Shown: one piece after another, positions 1-7,731 of the stretch
How the letters are laid out: each line of letters begins with the position of its first letter
Position numbering within the stretch: the stretch's first letter is position 1
DNA from: Hymenobacter latericoloratus
GTDB lineage: Bacteria > Bacteroidota > Bacteroidia > Cytophagales > Hymenobacteraceae
Direction of reading: 5' to 3'
DNA: 64,000 bases
NCBI RefSeq assembly: GCF_014199535.1
Contig: NZ_JACHNV010000010.1
Span: 1 to 64,000, forward strand
Translations under genes and position numbers: made by a program
The notes under the pieces: generated by a model
Database searches by the model: none
What the model saw: the letters and a program-made list of their open reading frames with translations, nothing else
Told to the model about the DNA's origin: nothing

Positions 1-35
1 ACATCCGTCCATTGTGGGCGGACGCTCTTTATAGA

Positions 36-70
36 GTTGGCAAAATCAATAGTTTATCATTCAAGCCAAC
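36..70. terminator. possible terminator hairpin
   Basis: GTTGGC (36-41) pairs with GCCAAC (65-70) around a 23-base loop. It lies just beyond the stop of the minus-strand 5'-nucleotidase gene, and T-rich sequence follows on the plus strand. The long loop makes it a weak candidate. Confidence 0.3.
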
Positions 71-76
71 TTTATT

Positions 77-1732
77 TTACTTCGCTGTCACGATGTGTAC
101 CCGCGCCGGTGTGGGCGGCGCTACCGTGCCGCGCTTGCGCAGAGCAGCCTCCACAACCTCCGTCACACCTTTATCCAGCTTCAGCACGTTCGTCCCCTGC
201 GCGAAGGTGGTGTAGCGGTGAATGCCGGTGAGCATGCCGCTGTGCGTGACTACGCGGTAGCGGCGCTGGGCATCCAGCGGCTGCCCGTTCACCCGCACGT
301 CGCTCACCCGCCGGCTCACGGGCAGGATCAGGTCGGCCGTCCAGTTCAGGCCGCTGGTTTGCAGCAGGCCGCCCACCCGTGCCATGTCGTTGCCGGGGTT
401 CTGGTTAGTGGCCGTTTGCTCCAGCAACTGCCGCACCTGCGCGCCGGTCAGCGCCAGCGTGACTACTTTGGAGGGGTGCGGCAGCAGGGTATAGAGCATT
501 TCGCGGGTGATGGGGCCCGGTTCCAAGGAAACGCCGTAACCCACGCCGGGCAGGAAGGCTAGCTCGGCGCCGGTGGCCTCGCGCAGCAGCTCGCCGGCGA
601 GCTGGTCGAAGGGGCTGGCCGATTTGTATTGCCGCCCGATGCGGCCGGTAGCAGTGGCCAGCACTTCTTCCAACCGCGCTTTATGGGGCGCCCGCAGCGA
701 GTCCACGAGCTGCGCCAGCTTCGTGTAAGCCGGGTATTCCGTGGTCCAAAGCGTGGGCGCGATGCCCTCGACGCTGGTTATTTTGCCCGCCTTCACCTGC
801 ACGGTAAGTTGACCCAGCACAGCCGCGTCTGACAGCGCCTGCACCACCCAGGCATTACCGACTTGGCGGGGCGGCGCAATCCGGTCGTGGGAGTGGGCGC
901 CCACAATCAGGTCGATGCCCGGCACCTCGCGGGCCAGCCGCTCATCCACCTTGGTGCCCTGGTGGGAGAGAATCACGACCACGTCGGCGCGGGCGCGCAG
1001 GGCTGGCACGTAGCGCCGGGCTGCCTCAATACCGCTACCGAACGCCAGTTCTTTCGTGTTGTCGGGGTTGCCGGTCTGGGCCGTGTTGTGGTAAGCCAGG
1101 GCCAGCACCCCCACGCGCACCCCGCCCACGGTAAACACCTGAGCGGGCTCACCCAGAAACGGCTGGCCGGTGGCCCTGTCCGTAACGTTGGCCCCACGCA
1201 TGGGGAAGTGGGCCAACTGCTGCAGCTCGCGGGTGCGGGCCGTGCCGTAGTCGAAATCGTGGTTGCCCAGGGCCATGAACTGGTAGCCCAGCGCATTCAT
1301 GAGCTTGATGTTGGCCGCTCCCTTCGTAAGGTTGCCCAGCAGATCGTCGCTGAACGTGTCGCCCCCGTCGAGCAGCAGCACGTTAGCAGCCCCGCGTGCC
1401 TGCCGCACCTGCTGCACAGCCGTGGCCAGGTGGGCAAACCCGCCCACCCGCCCGGCGCGCTCGAACGAGGAGGGGCTACGGCCGGGGTCGCCGGTTTGGG
1501 CGGTGGCATTGCCGGGGCTCACGGTAAAGGGCCGGTGCCGGCCGTGAATATCGTTGGTGTGCAGAATGGTGAAGGAGCCGCTGGCTGAAGCGACACCCTG
1601 GCGGGAGTTGCTCTGACAGCTGCTCAGCGTTCCGGCGGCCGCCAGCACCGCGCTACCCAGCGCCAGCCACCGCCACGGGGCTAAAAAGCGGGTTGGAAAG
1701 GTAATAGAGTCAGTATTTGGGGAAGCTTGCAT
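77..1732 (-). CDS. 5'-nucleotidase/metallophosphatase lipoprotein (UshA-like)
   Basis: A 551-residue exported enzyme of the bifunctional metallophosphatase/5'-nucleotidase family, expected to hydrolyse nucleotides or related phosphoesters outside the inner membrane with a two-metal site. A hydrophobic leader ends in a lipobox (LSSC, Cys39), so it is probably a lipoprotein. The metallophosphatase domain shows DIHG (61-64), GGDTF (about 123-127), GNHDFDYG (156-163) and later LSHQG and GAHSHD. The C-terminal half matches the 5'-nucleotidase substrate-binding domain. It is divergent from the ArsR-type gene, with about 60 bp between them. A second relative lies at 35462-36898, but that one is SoxB-like and lacks a leader. 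Family call is firm; substrate unknown. Confidence 0.9.
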   Translation of the reverse strand: MQASPNTDSITFPTRFLAPWRWLALGSAVLAAAGTLSSCQSNSRQGVASASGSFTILHTNDIHGRHRPFTVSPGNATAQTGDPGRSPSSFERAGRVGGFAHLATAVQQVRQARGAANVLLLDGGDTFSDDLLGNLTKGAANIKLMNALGYQFMALGNHDFDYGTARTRELQQLAHFPMRGANVTDRATGQPFLGEPAQVFTVGGVRVGVLALAYHNTAQTGNPDNTKELAFGSGIEAARRYVPALRARADVVVILSHQGTKVDERLAREVPGIDLIVGAHSHDRIAPPRQVGNAWVVQALSDAAVLGQLTVQVKAGKITSVEGIAPTLWTTEYPAYTKLAQLVDSLRAPHKARLEEVLATATGRIGRQYKSASPFDQLAGELLREATGAELAFLPGVGYGVSLEPGPITREMLYTLLPHPSKVVTLALTGAQVRQLLEQTATNQNPGNDMARVGGLLQTSGLNWTADLILPVSRRVSDVRVNGQPLDAQRRYRVVTHSGMLTGIHRYTTFAQGTNVLKLDKGVTEVVEAALRKRGTVAPPTPARVHIVTAK

Positions 1733-1772
1733 GAGCAGGTGAAATATTTTGGAACCAAAAAGAATGGGAAAG

Positions 1773-1803
1773 TTGTATACATGAACAAATGATCATACAT
1801 TTG
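1773..1803 (+). promoter_or_regulatory. Bacteroidota sigma-A type promoter of the sulfur regulator gene
   Basis: TTG at 1773-1775, a 20-bp spacer, then TACATTTG at 1796-1803. This is a full match to the TTG-N19/20-TAnnTTTG consensus of this phylum. Transcription would start near 1810, only a few bases before the ATG at 1813, so the mRNA is nearly leaderless. This excludes the in-frame ATG at 1789, which lies upstream of the -7 box. Confidence 0.7.
1781..1796. promoter_or_regulatory. candidate operator, copy 1
   Basis: ATGAACAAATGATCAT lies exactly between the -33 and -7 boxes of the regulator promoter. It shares 13 of 16 positions with ATGAACAACTTTTCAT at 2160-2175. Both have the form ATGA-N8-TCAT, a short inverted repeat. 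Position and recurrence suggest autoregulation by the ArsR-type protein. Confidence 0.5.
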
Positions 1804-1812
1804 CAGCACCTT

Positions 1813-2130
1813 ATGACACCGACTACCACCTCCGCCGATCTGAACCTGACCACTGAAAAGATGGAGAAGGTGGCCTTCATTCTCAAAACCACGGCCCACC
1901 CCACGCGCATTGCCATCGTGCAGCTGCTGGCGAATCAGGAAAGCCTTTCCGTCACGGACATCAGCGAAAAGCTGAATGTGGAGCAAAGCCTGCTTTCCCA
2001 CCACCTGACGGGCATGAAGCTGAAAGGTATTCTGAGCAGCCACCGCGACGGCAAGAACATCTTCTACGCACTGAAGATGCGCGAAGTGGTCGACGTGATT
2101 CAGTGCCTGGCCGGCTGCACGTTCCTGTAA
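1813..2130 (+). CDS. ArsR/SmtB-family repressor, probable persulfide or redox sensor
   Basis: A 105-residue winged-helix regulator. The recognition region reads SVTDISEKLNVEQSLLSHHL, followed by a wing ending HRDGKNIFYAL. The only cysteines are Cys98 and Cys102 in the last helix (QCLAGC), a vicinal-type pair at the C-terminus. Classical ArsR metal sites are absent. Known BigR/SqrR sensors of this fold use two cysteines to sense sulfane sulfur, but spaced differently, so persulfide sensing here is an inference supported by the downstream sulfur genes. The start at 1813 was chosen because the promoter -7 box covers the alternative start. Likely represses itself and the exporter gene that follows. 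Confidence 0.8.
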   Translation: MTPTTTSADLNLTTEKMEKVAFILKTTAHPTRIAIVQLLANQESLSVTDISEKLNVEQSLLSHHLTGMKLKGILSSHRDGKNIFYALKMREVVDVIQCLAGCTFL

Positions 2131-2159
2131 GGGAACCAGCCTTTTTTTTGCCAAAACGC

Positions 2160-2175
2160 ATGAACAACTTTTCAT
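2160..2175. promoter_or_regulatory. candidate operator, copy 2
   Basis: ATGAACAACTTTTCAT, the second copy of the 16-bp ATGA-N8-TCAT motif. It lies 27 bp upstream of the TauE/SafE start codon at 2202. Its presence in both intergenic regions flanking the regulator gene fits a shared operator. Confidence 0.5.
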
Positions 2176-2201
2176 AACTACATACGTTCACCCGTTCATC
2201 C

Positions 2202-3017
2202 ATGTTACACATCGTCGGCTACTTCGCGGCTATATTCATCGGTCTTTCTCTGGGCATTATGGGCGGGGGCGGCTCTATCCTCACCGTGCCGGTACTGGTG
2301 TACCTGATGGGCGTAAGCCCGGTGCTGAGCACGGCTTACTCGCTCTTCGTAGTAGGCTCCACCTCCGTAGTGGGCGCCTCGGGTTATTTCCGCAAGGGAC
2401 TCGTGTCATTGAAGACGGCCATTGTCTTTTTGATTCCCTCGCTGCTGGCCGTGTTTGCCGTGCGCAAGCTGCTGATGCCCGCCATCCCGCACGAGCTCTT
2501 TACCCTGGGCAGCATTGTCTTCACCAAGGACCTGCTGGTGCTGGTGGCCTTCGCAGTGCTCATGGTCGTGGCCGCTACGTCCATGATCCGCAGCAAGCAG
2601 GCCGAGGAAGTGCTCGACGAAGAGCTGCACCACAAGCACGCCTTTAACTACCCGCTGATTCTGGGCATTGGCCTGGTGGTGGGCACGCTCACGGGCTTCG
2701 TGGGGGCCGGCGGCGGCTTTTTGATTATTCCAGCCCTGGTGCTGGGGGCGCGCCTGCCCATGAAGCTGGCCGTGGGTACCTCCCTGGCCATCATTGCCCT
2801 GAATTCCCTGATTGGCTTTACCGGCGATTTGAGCGCCGGCACCCCCATTGCCTGGACGTTCCTGCTCGGCTTCCTGGCCTTTGCCCTGGCGGGCATCGTG
2901 CTGGGCACCTACCTGGCCCGCTTCATTCCCGGGGCCAAGCTCAAGCCGGCCTTCGGCTGGTTCACCCTAGCCATGGGCACCTTCATTCTGCTGCGCGAGC
3001 TGGTATTCACCCACTAA
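2202..3017 (+). CDS. TauE/SafE family membrane exporter (sulfite/sulfur anion)
   Basis: A 271-residue integral membrane protein of the TauE/SafE (DUF81) family, which exports sulfite, sulfonates or related anions. The two halves each carry a glycine-rich signature: [19 protein letters not shown] near residues 18-36 and [16 protein letters not shown] near 165-180, the usual internal duplication. About eight membrane segments are visible, with a charged cytosolic loop ([12 protein letters not shown]) in the middle. It sits between the ArsR-type regulator and the persulfide dioxygenase, so removal of sulfite made by that enzyme is the likely job. Start is ATG at 2202, right after the second operator copy. 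Confidence 0.88.
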   Translation: MLHIVGYFAAIFIGLSLGIMGGGGSILTVPVLVYLMGVSPVLSTAYSLFVVGSTSVVGASGYFRKGLVSLKTAIVFLIPSLLAVFAVRKLLMPAIPHELFTLGSIVFTKDLLVLVAFAVLMVVAATSMIRSKQAEEVLDEELHHKHAFNYPLILGIGLVVGTLTGFVGAGGGFLIIPALVLGARLPMKLAVGTSLAIIALNSLIGFTGDLSAGTPIAWTFLLGFLAFALAGIVLGTYLARFIPGAKLKPAFGWFTLAMGTFILLRELVFTH

Positions 3018-3108
3018 GCAGCTGGCTCTTATCCCGGTAGTTCTCGTTTCCCGGTTTACCTCTCTTTTAGTTTTTCCGCTTCCACTCACCTCCCAACCAC
3101 TTTTGGTC

Positions 3109-4464
3109 ATGAAAATCGAACAGTTTGAAGACAAGGGCTTGGCCCACTTTTCCTACGCTATTCTCAGCGAGTGCGCCCGCGAAATCGTGCTCATCGACCC
3201 CGCCCGCGATCCGCAGCCCTACTATGACTACGCCAAGGCGAACGACGCGAAAATCGTCAGCGTTATCGAAACCCACCCCCACGCTGACTTTGTGAGCAGC
3301 CACCTGGAAATAGCCCAGACCACCGGAGCCACCATCCGCGTGAGCAAGCTGCTGGGAGCTGATTATACCCACGAAGCTTTCGATGAAGGCCATTCCTTCA
3401 CAGTGGGCAAACTGACTTTCCGCGCCCTGAACACGCCGGGCCACTCGCCCGACTCCATCAGCATCGTAGTGAGCCGCGAGGGCAAAGACGAAGCCGTGTT
3501 TACCGGCGACACGCTGTTTATCGGCGACGTGGGCCGGCCCGACCTGCGCGAAAAAGCCGGCAACATGACGGCCAAGCGCGAGGAGCTGGCCCGGCAGATG
3601 TATCACTCCCTGCGCGACAAGCTGATGCCGCTGGCCGGCACGGTGCTGGTCTATCCCGCCCATGGCGCGGGCAGCCTCTGCGGCAAGGCCCTCAGCGGCG
3701 CTAACAGCAGCACCATCGCCGACGAGAAATTCGGCAACCCTATGCTGCGGGAAATGAGTGAAGAGGAGTTCGTGAAAGAGCTGCTCGCTGACCAGCCCTT
3801 CATCCCGAAATACTTCGGCTACGACGTGGCCCTGAACAAAGCCGGTGCGCCCGATTACAAGCCGAGCGTGCAGAAAGTGAACCGCCTGGCTGCCGGCACG
3901 GCCCTGGAAGCCGGTACCATCCTAGTTGATACCCGACCCGAAGCAGAGTTCAAGCAGGGCCACATGGACGGCGCCATTAATATCCAGCAGGGCGGCAAGT
4001 TCGAAACCTGGCTGGGTTCCATCGTGGGGCCGGAAGAGCCGTTCTACCTGGTGGCAGCCGACGAGGCGACCCTGGAAGACCTGATCCGGAAAACGGCCAA
4101 AATCGGCTACGAGGCCCTGATCAAGGGGGCATTGGTCGGCTCGCCATCTTCTGAGGCGAAGCTACCGAAGCTGGATGTGGAGCAGTTCCGCCAGCATCCC
4201 GAGCAGTACACCATTGTGGACATCCGCAACGCCACCGAGCACCGCGACGAGCCCATTTTTGCGGACGCGCTCAACATTCCGCTGCCCGAGCTGCGGGAGC
4301 GGGCCCAGGAAATCCCCACCGATAAGCCCGTGGTAGTGCACTGCGCCGGCGGCTACCGCTCGGCCGCGGGCTCCAGCATCGTGGCCGATGCCCTGCCCGG
4401 TACGGAAGTGCTCGACCTGAGCGAGGCCGTCAAGTCTTTCCAGTCCGCCTCCGCCCAGCACTAA
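3109..4464 (+). CDS. MBL-fold persulfide dioxygenase with two rhodanese domains
   Basis: A 451-residue fusion. Residues 1-230 are an ETHE1-type metallo-beta-lactamase fold with the metal ligands THPHADF (His56, His58, Asp60), GHSPDS (His112) and FTGDTLFIGDVGRPDL (Asp134). In this family the enzyme oxidises glutathione persulfide to sulfite with O2. Two rhodanese domains follow. The first (about 255-340) has no active-site cysteine, where VAADEAT replaces the usual loop. The second (about 355-450) has an intact loop HCAGGYRS. Start is ATG at 3109; an in-frame TTG six bases upstream is less likely. Substrate specificity is inferred from the family. Confidence 0.9.
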   Translation: MKIEQFEDKGLAHFSYAILSECAREIVLIDPARDPQPYYDYAKANDAKIVSVIETHPHADFVSSHLEIAQTTGATIRVSKLLGADYTHEAFDEGHSFTVGKLTFRALNTPGHSPDSISIVVSREGKDEAVFTGDTLFIGDVGRPDLREKAGNMTAKREELARQMYHSLRDKLMPLAGTVLVYPAHGAGSLCGKALSGANSSTIADEKFGNPMLREMSEEEFVKELLADQPFIPKYFGYDVALNKAGAPDYKPSVQKVNRLAAGTALEAGTILVDTRPEAEFKQGHMDGAINIQQGGKFETWLGSIVGPEEPFYLVAADEATLEDLIRKTAKIGYEALIKGALVGSPSSEAKLPKLDVEQFRQHPEQYTIVDIRNATEHRDEPIFADALNIPLPELRERAQEIPTDKPVVVHCAGGYRSAAGSSIVADALPGTEVLDLSEAVKSFQSASAQH

Positions 4465-4477
4465 TTCCCAACGGCCG

Positions 4478-4511
4478 ACCGGGGAGCCGCCCTGCAGGCG
4501 GGCTCTCCGGT
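4478..4511 (+). terminator. intergenic hairpin after the dioxygenase gene
   Basis: A GC-rich stem with one wobble and one bulge: ACCGGGGAGCC pairs with GGCTCTCCGGT across a short loop centred on TGCA. It starts 14 bases after the stop codon. No T-run follows, so it may attenuate transcription or protect a processed 3' end rather than stop transcription fully. Confidence 0.4.
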
Positions 4512-4530
4512 TGCCTGACGGCCTTATCCT

Positions 4531-4905
4531 ATGCCTTCGCTCACGTTGCTTCTTCCCCTCTTGGCCATGCTGAATTTCTTTCAAGGCGCTACGCCCGCCT
4601 ATAAAAACCTCACCCCTGCTCAATTCTCCGCGGCCCTGCGCCAGCCCGGCGCGGTGCTGCTGGACGTGCGCCGCCCCGACGAGTTTGCCGGTGGCCACCT
4701 GCCCGGGGCCGTGAACATCGACGTCACCGCGCCCGACTTCGCCCAGCGCGTGGCGGCGCTGGATAAAACCAAGCCCACCTACGTGTACTGCCGCAGCGGC
4801 GCCCGCTCGGCTAACGCCGCCGGGCAGCTGACCAAAAGCGGCTTTGCGCACGTGTCGAACCTGCTGGGTGGCGTGCTGGACTGGCCCGAAAAGCTGGTTC
4901 GCTAA
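4531..4905 (+). CDS. single-domain rhodanese, exported or membrane-anchored
   Basis: A 124-residue rhodanese (sulfurtransferase). A hydrophobic N-terminus (LTLLLPLLAMLNFFQ) suggests export or a membrane anchor. The domain shows VLLDVRRPDEFAGGHLPGAVNID and the active loop CRSGARS with Cys87 as the persulfide-carrying residue. Such single-domain proteins move sulfane sulfur between partners. The neighbours (persulfide dioxygenase, YeeE/YedE, DsrE) all handle sulfane sulfur. Start ATG at 4531. Confidence 0.88.
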   Translation: MPSLTLLLPLLAMLNFFQGATPAYKNLTPAQFSAALRQPGAVLLDVRRPDEFAGGHLPGAVNIDVTAPDFAQRVAALDKTKPTYVYCRSGARSANAAGQLTKSGFAHVSNLLGGVLDWPEKLVR

Positions 4906-4998
4906 CCCGCATCCATTTTCCCTTCTTGTTTAGCAAGAATTCCGGCCGGCCGCTGCGGCGGGCGGGCCGGATGTCTATACTCCTGACCTTCTGACTTC

Positions 4999-5559
4999 AT
5001 GCTTGAATTACTTCGCCAGCCCTGGCCCTGGTACGTGGCCGGTCCGCTCATCGGGCTGACCGTGCCCGCGCTGCTGCTCATCGGCAACAAGGCCCTGGGC
5101 ATCAGCTCCTCGCTGCGCCACGTGTGCGCCGCCTGCGTGCCCGCCGGTATTCCTTTCCTGACCTACAACTGGCGGGCCGAACTCTGGAACCTGTTTTTTG
5201 TGCTGGGCATCGGCATCGGCGGCTTTATCGGCTACCAGCTCATGGGCCACGCCGATACGATTGCCATTTCCCCGGAAACCGTGCGCGACCTGAAAGCGCA
5301 GATGCACCTGACCGACTTCTCGGGGCTATTACCCAAAGAACTGTTTGCTCTGGAGAACCTCTCAAACTGGAAAGGCTGGGTGTTCCTGGTGCTCGGCGGT
5401 TTCCTGGTCGGCTTCGGCACCCGCTACGCCGGGGGCTGCACCTCGGGCCATGCCATTTCGGGTCTGTCCAACCTGCAGTGGGTGTCGCTGGTGGCCGTCA
5501 TTGGCTTCTTCGTGGGCGGTCTGCTCATGACGTGGGTGTTTTACCCAATGATGTTTTAG
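4999..5559 (+). CDS. YeeE/YedE family transporter, first half
   Basis: A 186-residue membrane protein of the YeeE/YedE sulfur-transport family; members import thiosulfate or related sulfur compounds. About four to five membrane helices are seen. The diagnostic motif is GFGTRYAGGCTSGHAISGLSNLQ near residues 138-160, whose cysteine is thought to relay thiosulfate. In many bacteria this short form is paired directly with a second short protein (DUF6691). Here the partner is at 6229-6639 and a methyltransferase gene stands between them. Confidence 0.87.
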   Translation: MLELLRQPWPWYVAGPLIGLTVPALLLIGNKALGISSSLRHVCAACVPAGIPFLTYNWRAELWNLFFVLGIGIGGFIGYQLMGHADTIAISPETVRDLKAQMHLTDFSGLLPKELFALENLSNWKGWVFLVLGGFLVGFGTRYAGGCTSGHAISGLSNLQWVSLVAVIGFFVGGLLMTWVFYPMMF

Positions 5560-5583
5560 CCCAGTACTGCTACCCCACCCGCC

Positions 5584-6207
5584 ATGAACACTGCTTTCCA
5601 ATCCGCGGCCGCCGAGTTCTGGGACGCCCGCTACGAAAGCGAGGCGTATGCCTACGGCACCGAGCCCAACACGTACCTCCGCCAGCAACTGGATAAGCTG
5701 CCGCCTGGCCGCCTGCTGCTGCTGGCCGAAGGCGAAGGACGCAACGCCGTGTACGCCGCCCGGCGCGGGTGGCAGGTAACGGCGGTGGACTTCAGCGACG
5801 AGGCCCGCGCTAAGGCCCAACGCCTGGCCGTATCCCAGGGCGTGCACCTGGACTACCAGGTGGACGATGTGACCAGCCTGCGCTGGCAGCAGCCCGGGCA
5901 CTATGACGCCATAGGCCTGATCTATGCCCATCTACCGCCCGTGGCCCGCTGGGCCGTGCACGCGGCCGCGGCCCAAAGCCTGGCATCCGGGGGACACTTG
6001 ATTCTGGAAGCCTTCAGTCCCCGCCAGTTGGGCTTGCCCTCCGGCGGCCCCCAATCGGCCGAACTGCTCTACGACCCCGACACCCTGGCCTCCGATTTCG
6101 CTGGGCTCACGGTACGGGAAAACCACGAGCTGGGTGTCGTTCTGCACGAGGGCAGCTTCCACTCCGGGCCGGCCAATATTGTGCGCCTGCTGGCCACGCG
6201 CTCCTAA
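5584..6207 (+). CDS. class I SAM-dependent methyltransferase
   Basis: A 207-residue Rossmann-fold methyltransferase. Motif I is LLLLAEGEGRNAVYAARRGW (about 41-60), followed by VTAVDFS, where the acidic residue binds the ribose of SAM, and by HYDAIGLIYAHLPP (motif IV region). The family includes TehB-like and thiol methyltransferases. Placement between the two YeeE/YedE halves, with only 21-24 bp on each side, suggests a sulfur- or chalcogen-related substrate, but the sequence does not show which. No membrane segment or signal peptide. Confidence 0.8.
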   Translation: MNTAFQSAAAEFWDARYESEAYAYGTEPNTYLRQQLDKLPPGRLLLLAEGEGRNAVYAARRGWQVTAVDFSDEARAKAQRLAVSQGVHLDYQVDDVTSLRWQQPGHYDAIGLIYAHLPPVARWAVHAAAAQSLASGGHLILEAFSPRQLGLPSGGPQSAELLYDPDTLASDFAGLTVRENHELGVVLHEGSFHSGPANIVRLLATRS

Positions 6208-6228
6208 TTCCCTCTTCTATTACCTGAC

Positions 6229-6639
6229 ATGAAAAACCTGAAATACCTGGTGCTGGGCGTACTGTTCGGCATTATCCTCACGAAAAGCGAAGTGGTGAGC
6301 TGGTGGCGCATCCAGGAGATGTTCCGCTTCCAGAGCTTCCACATGTACGGCATCATCGGCTCAGCCATTGTAGTCGGCCTGATTTCCATTCAGCTCATCA
6401 AGCGCAACCGCCTCAAGACCATCAACGGCGAGGAAATCACCCTGGCCGATAAGAAGTACAACCACGGCACCTGGATCGGGGGCACCATTTTCGGCCTGGG
6501 CTGGGCCCTAACCGGCGCCTGCCCCGGCCCGATGTTCGCCCAGTTGGGCAGCGGCGTGGCCGGCGCGGCCGTGCTGATACTCGCGGCCCTGGCCGGCACC
6601 TGGACCTACAGCGCCCTGCGCGAAAAGCTGCCTCACTAA
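6229..6639 (+). CDS. YeeE/YedE family (DUF6691) transporter, second half
   Basis: A 136-residue membrane protein with about four helices. It has the GLGWALTGACPGPMFAQLGSG motif (about 89-109), whose cysteine corresponds to the second conserved cysteine of full-length YeeE. Together with the protein at 4999-5559 it would form one complete sulfur-compound channel. Its gene lies 21 bp after the methyltransferase. Start ATG at 6229. Confidence 0.85.
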   Translation: MKNLKYLVLGVLFGIILTKSEVVSWWRIQEMFRFQSFHMYGIIGSAIVVGLISIQLIKRNRLKTINGEEITLADKKYNHGTWIGGTIFGLGWALTGACPGPMFAQLGSGVAGAAVLILAALAGTWTYSALREKLPH

Positions 6640-6675
6640 CTACCGGGCACCGGTGCCCGCCTTCGCTACGCTGCC

Positions 6676-7731
6676 ATGGAAACCCCGTCTGATTCCGTTG
6701 CCCGGCTGTCCCGGCTGGTGCGCATCCTGCTGCTGCTGACGTCTGCGCTGGTGTTGGTCGTGGTGGTGGTGGTGCTGACCCAGCTGTACGGCCCGGCCAG
6801 CCCGCCCCCGCTGGCCCCGGTGGCCGAAGCCAACGAGGGGCCGCCCCCTTCCGGCAGCTACCACCGCCCGGCCACGGCCGCCCCCGACACGGCGACCCTT
6901 CCCCACACCGCCGCCGGCCGGCAGATCCGCTACGGCCGCGACCTGATTGCCCACACTGCCCGCTACCTGGGGCCGCAGGGCTCGGTGGCGCACCTGACCA
7001 ACGGCATGAACTGCCAGAACTGCCACCTCGACGCCGGCACCAAGGGCTTCGCCAACAACTACCTGGCCGTGGCCGCCACCTACCCCAAGCTGCGGGCCCG
7101 CTCGGGCACGATGGTCACGACGCAGATGCGGGTGAATGACTGCCTGGAGCGCAGCCTCAACGGCCGCCCGCTGGCCGACAGCAGCCGGGAGATGCGCGCC
7201 ATCGTGGCCTACATCAACTGGCTGGGCCACGACATTCCTAAAGGGAAAAAAGTGTATGGTACCGGGTTCACAAAGCTGGCTTACCTGCCACGCGCCGCCG
7301 ACCCGGTAATAGGAAAGGCCGTGTTTGCCGCCAAGTGCCAGAGCTGCCACGGCCCCCACGGGGAAGGCAAGCAGCTGGCCGACGGGCGCGAGTACCAGTA
7401 CCCGCCGCTTTGGGGCAAGCACAGCTACAACGATGGCGCGGGCCTGTACCGCGTCACCAACCTAGCCCGGTACGTGAAGGCCGCCATGCCCTTTGGCGCG
7501 GCCTTCGACCACCCCCAACTCACCGATGCGCAGGCCTGGGACGTGGCCGCCTTCGTCAACTCCCAGCCCCGGCCGCACCTGAATACGCCCCGGGACTGGC
7601 CCGATATCAGCAAAAAGCCCGTCGATCATCCCTTCGGGCCCTATACGGACTCCTTCTCGGAGCGCCAGCACAAATACGGGCCCTACCAGCCCATCGAAGA
7701 TGCCCACCCGCAACTGGCCAAGGCCAAATAA
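6676..7731 (+). CDS. di-haem c-type cytochrome, thiosulfate dehydrogenase (TsdA)-like
   Basis: A 351-residue exported cytochrome with an N-terminal membrane helix (about 15-37) and two haem c sites: CQNCH (113-117) and CQSCH (221-225). The first site sits in MNCQNCHLDAGTKGFANNYL, typical of the TsdA family, which joins two thiosulfates to tetrathionate or runs the reverse reaction. The second haem domain is a standard cytochrome c fold. A proline-rich linker (residues 39-75) separates anchor from catalytic domain. The next gene starts inside the last 32 bases. Direction of the reaction cannot be read from sequence. Confidence 0.82.
   Translation: METPSDSVARLSRLVRILLLLTSALVLVVVVVVLTQLYGPASPPPLAPVAEANEGPPPSGSYHRPATAAPDTATLPHTAAGRQIRYGRDLIAHTARYLGPQGSVAHLTNGMNCQNCHLDAGTKGFANNYLAVAATYPKLRARSGTMVTTQMRVNDCLERSLNGRPLADSSREMRAIVAYINWLGHDIPKGKKVYGTGFTKLAYLPRAADPVIGKAVFAAKCQSCHGPHGEGKQLADGREYQYPPLWGKHSYNDGAGLYRVTNLARYVKAAMPFGAAFDHPQLTDAQAWDVAAFVNSQPRPHLNTPRDWPDISKKPVDHPFGPYTDSFSERQHKYGPYQPIEDAHPQLAKAK

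Noticed and set aside
863-1588. Long plus-strand open frame opposite the 5'-nucleotidase gene
   Set aside because: High GC makes antisense frames common; the minus strand shows all metallophosphatase motifs and this frame shows none.
77-1732. SoxB assignment for the first metallophosphatase
   Set aside because: It has GNHDFDYG as in UshA-type nucleotidases, not the SoxB-like HWxF segment.
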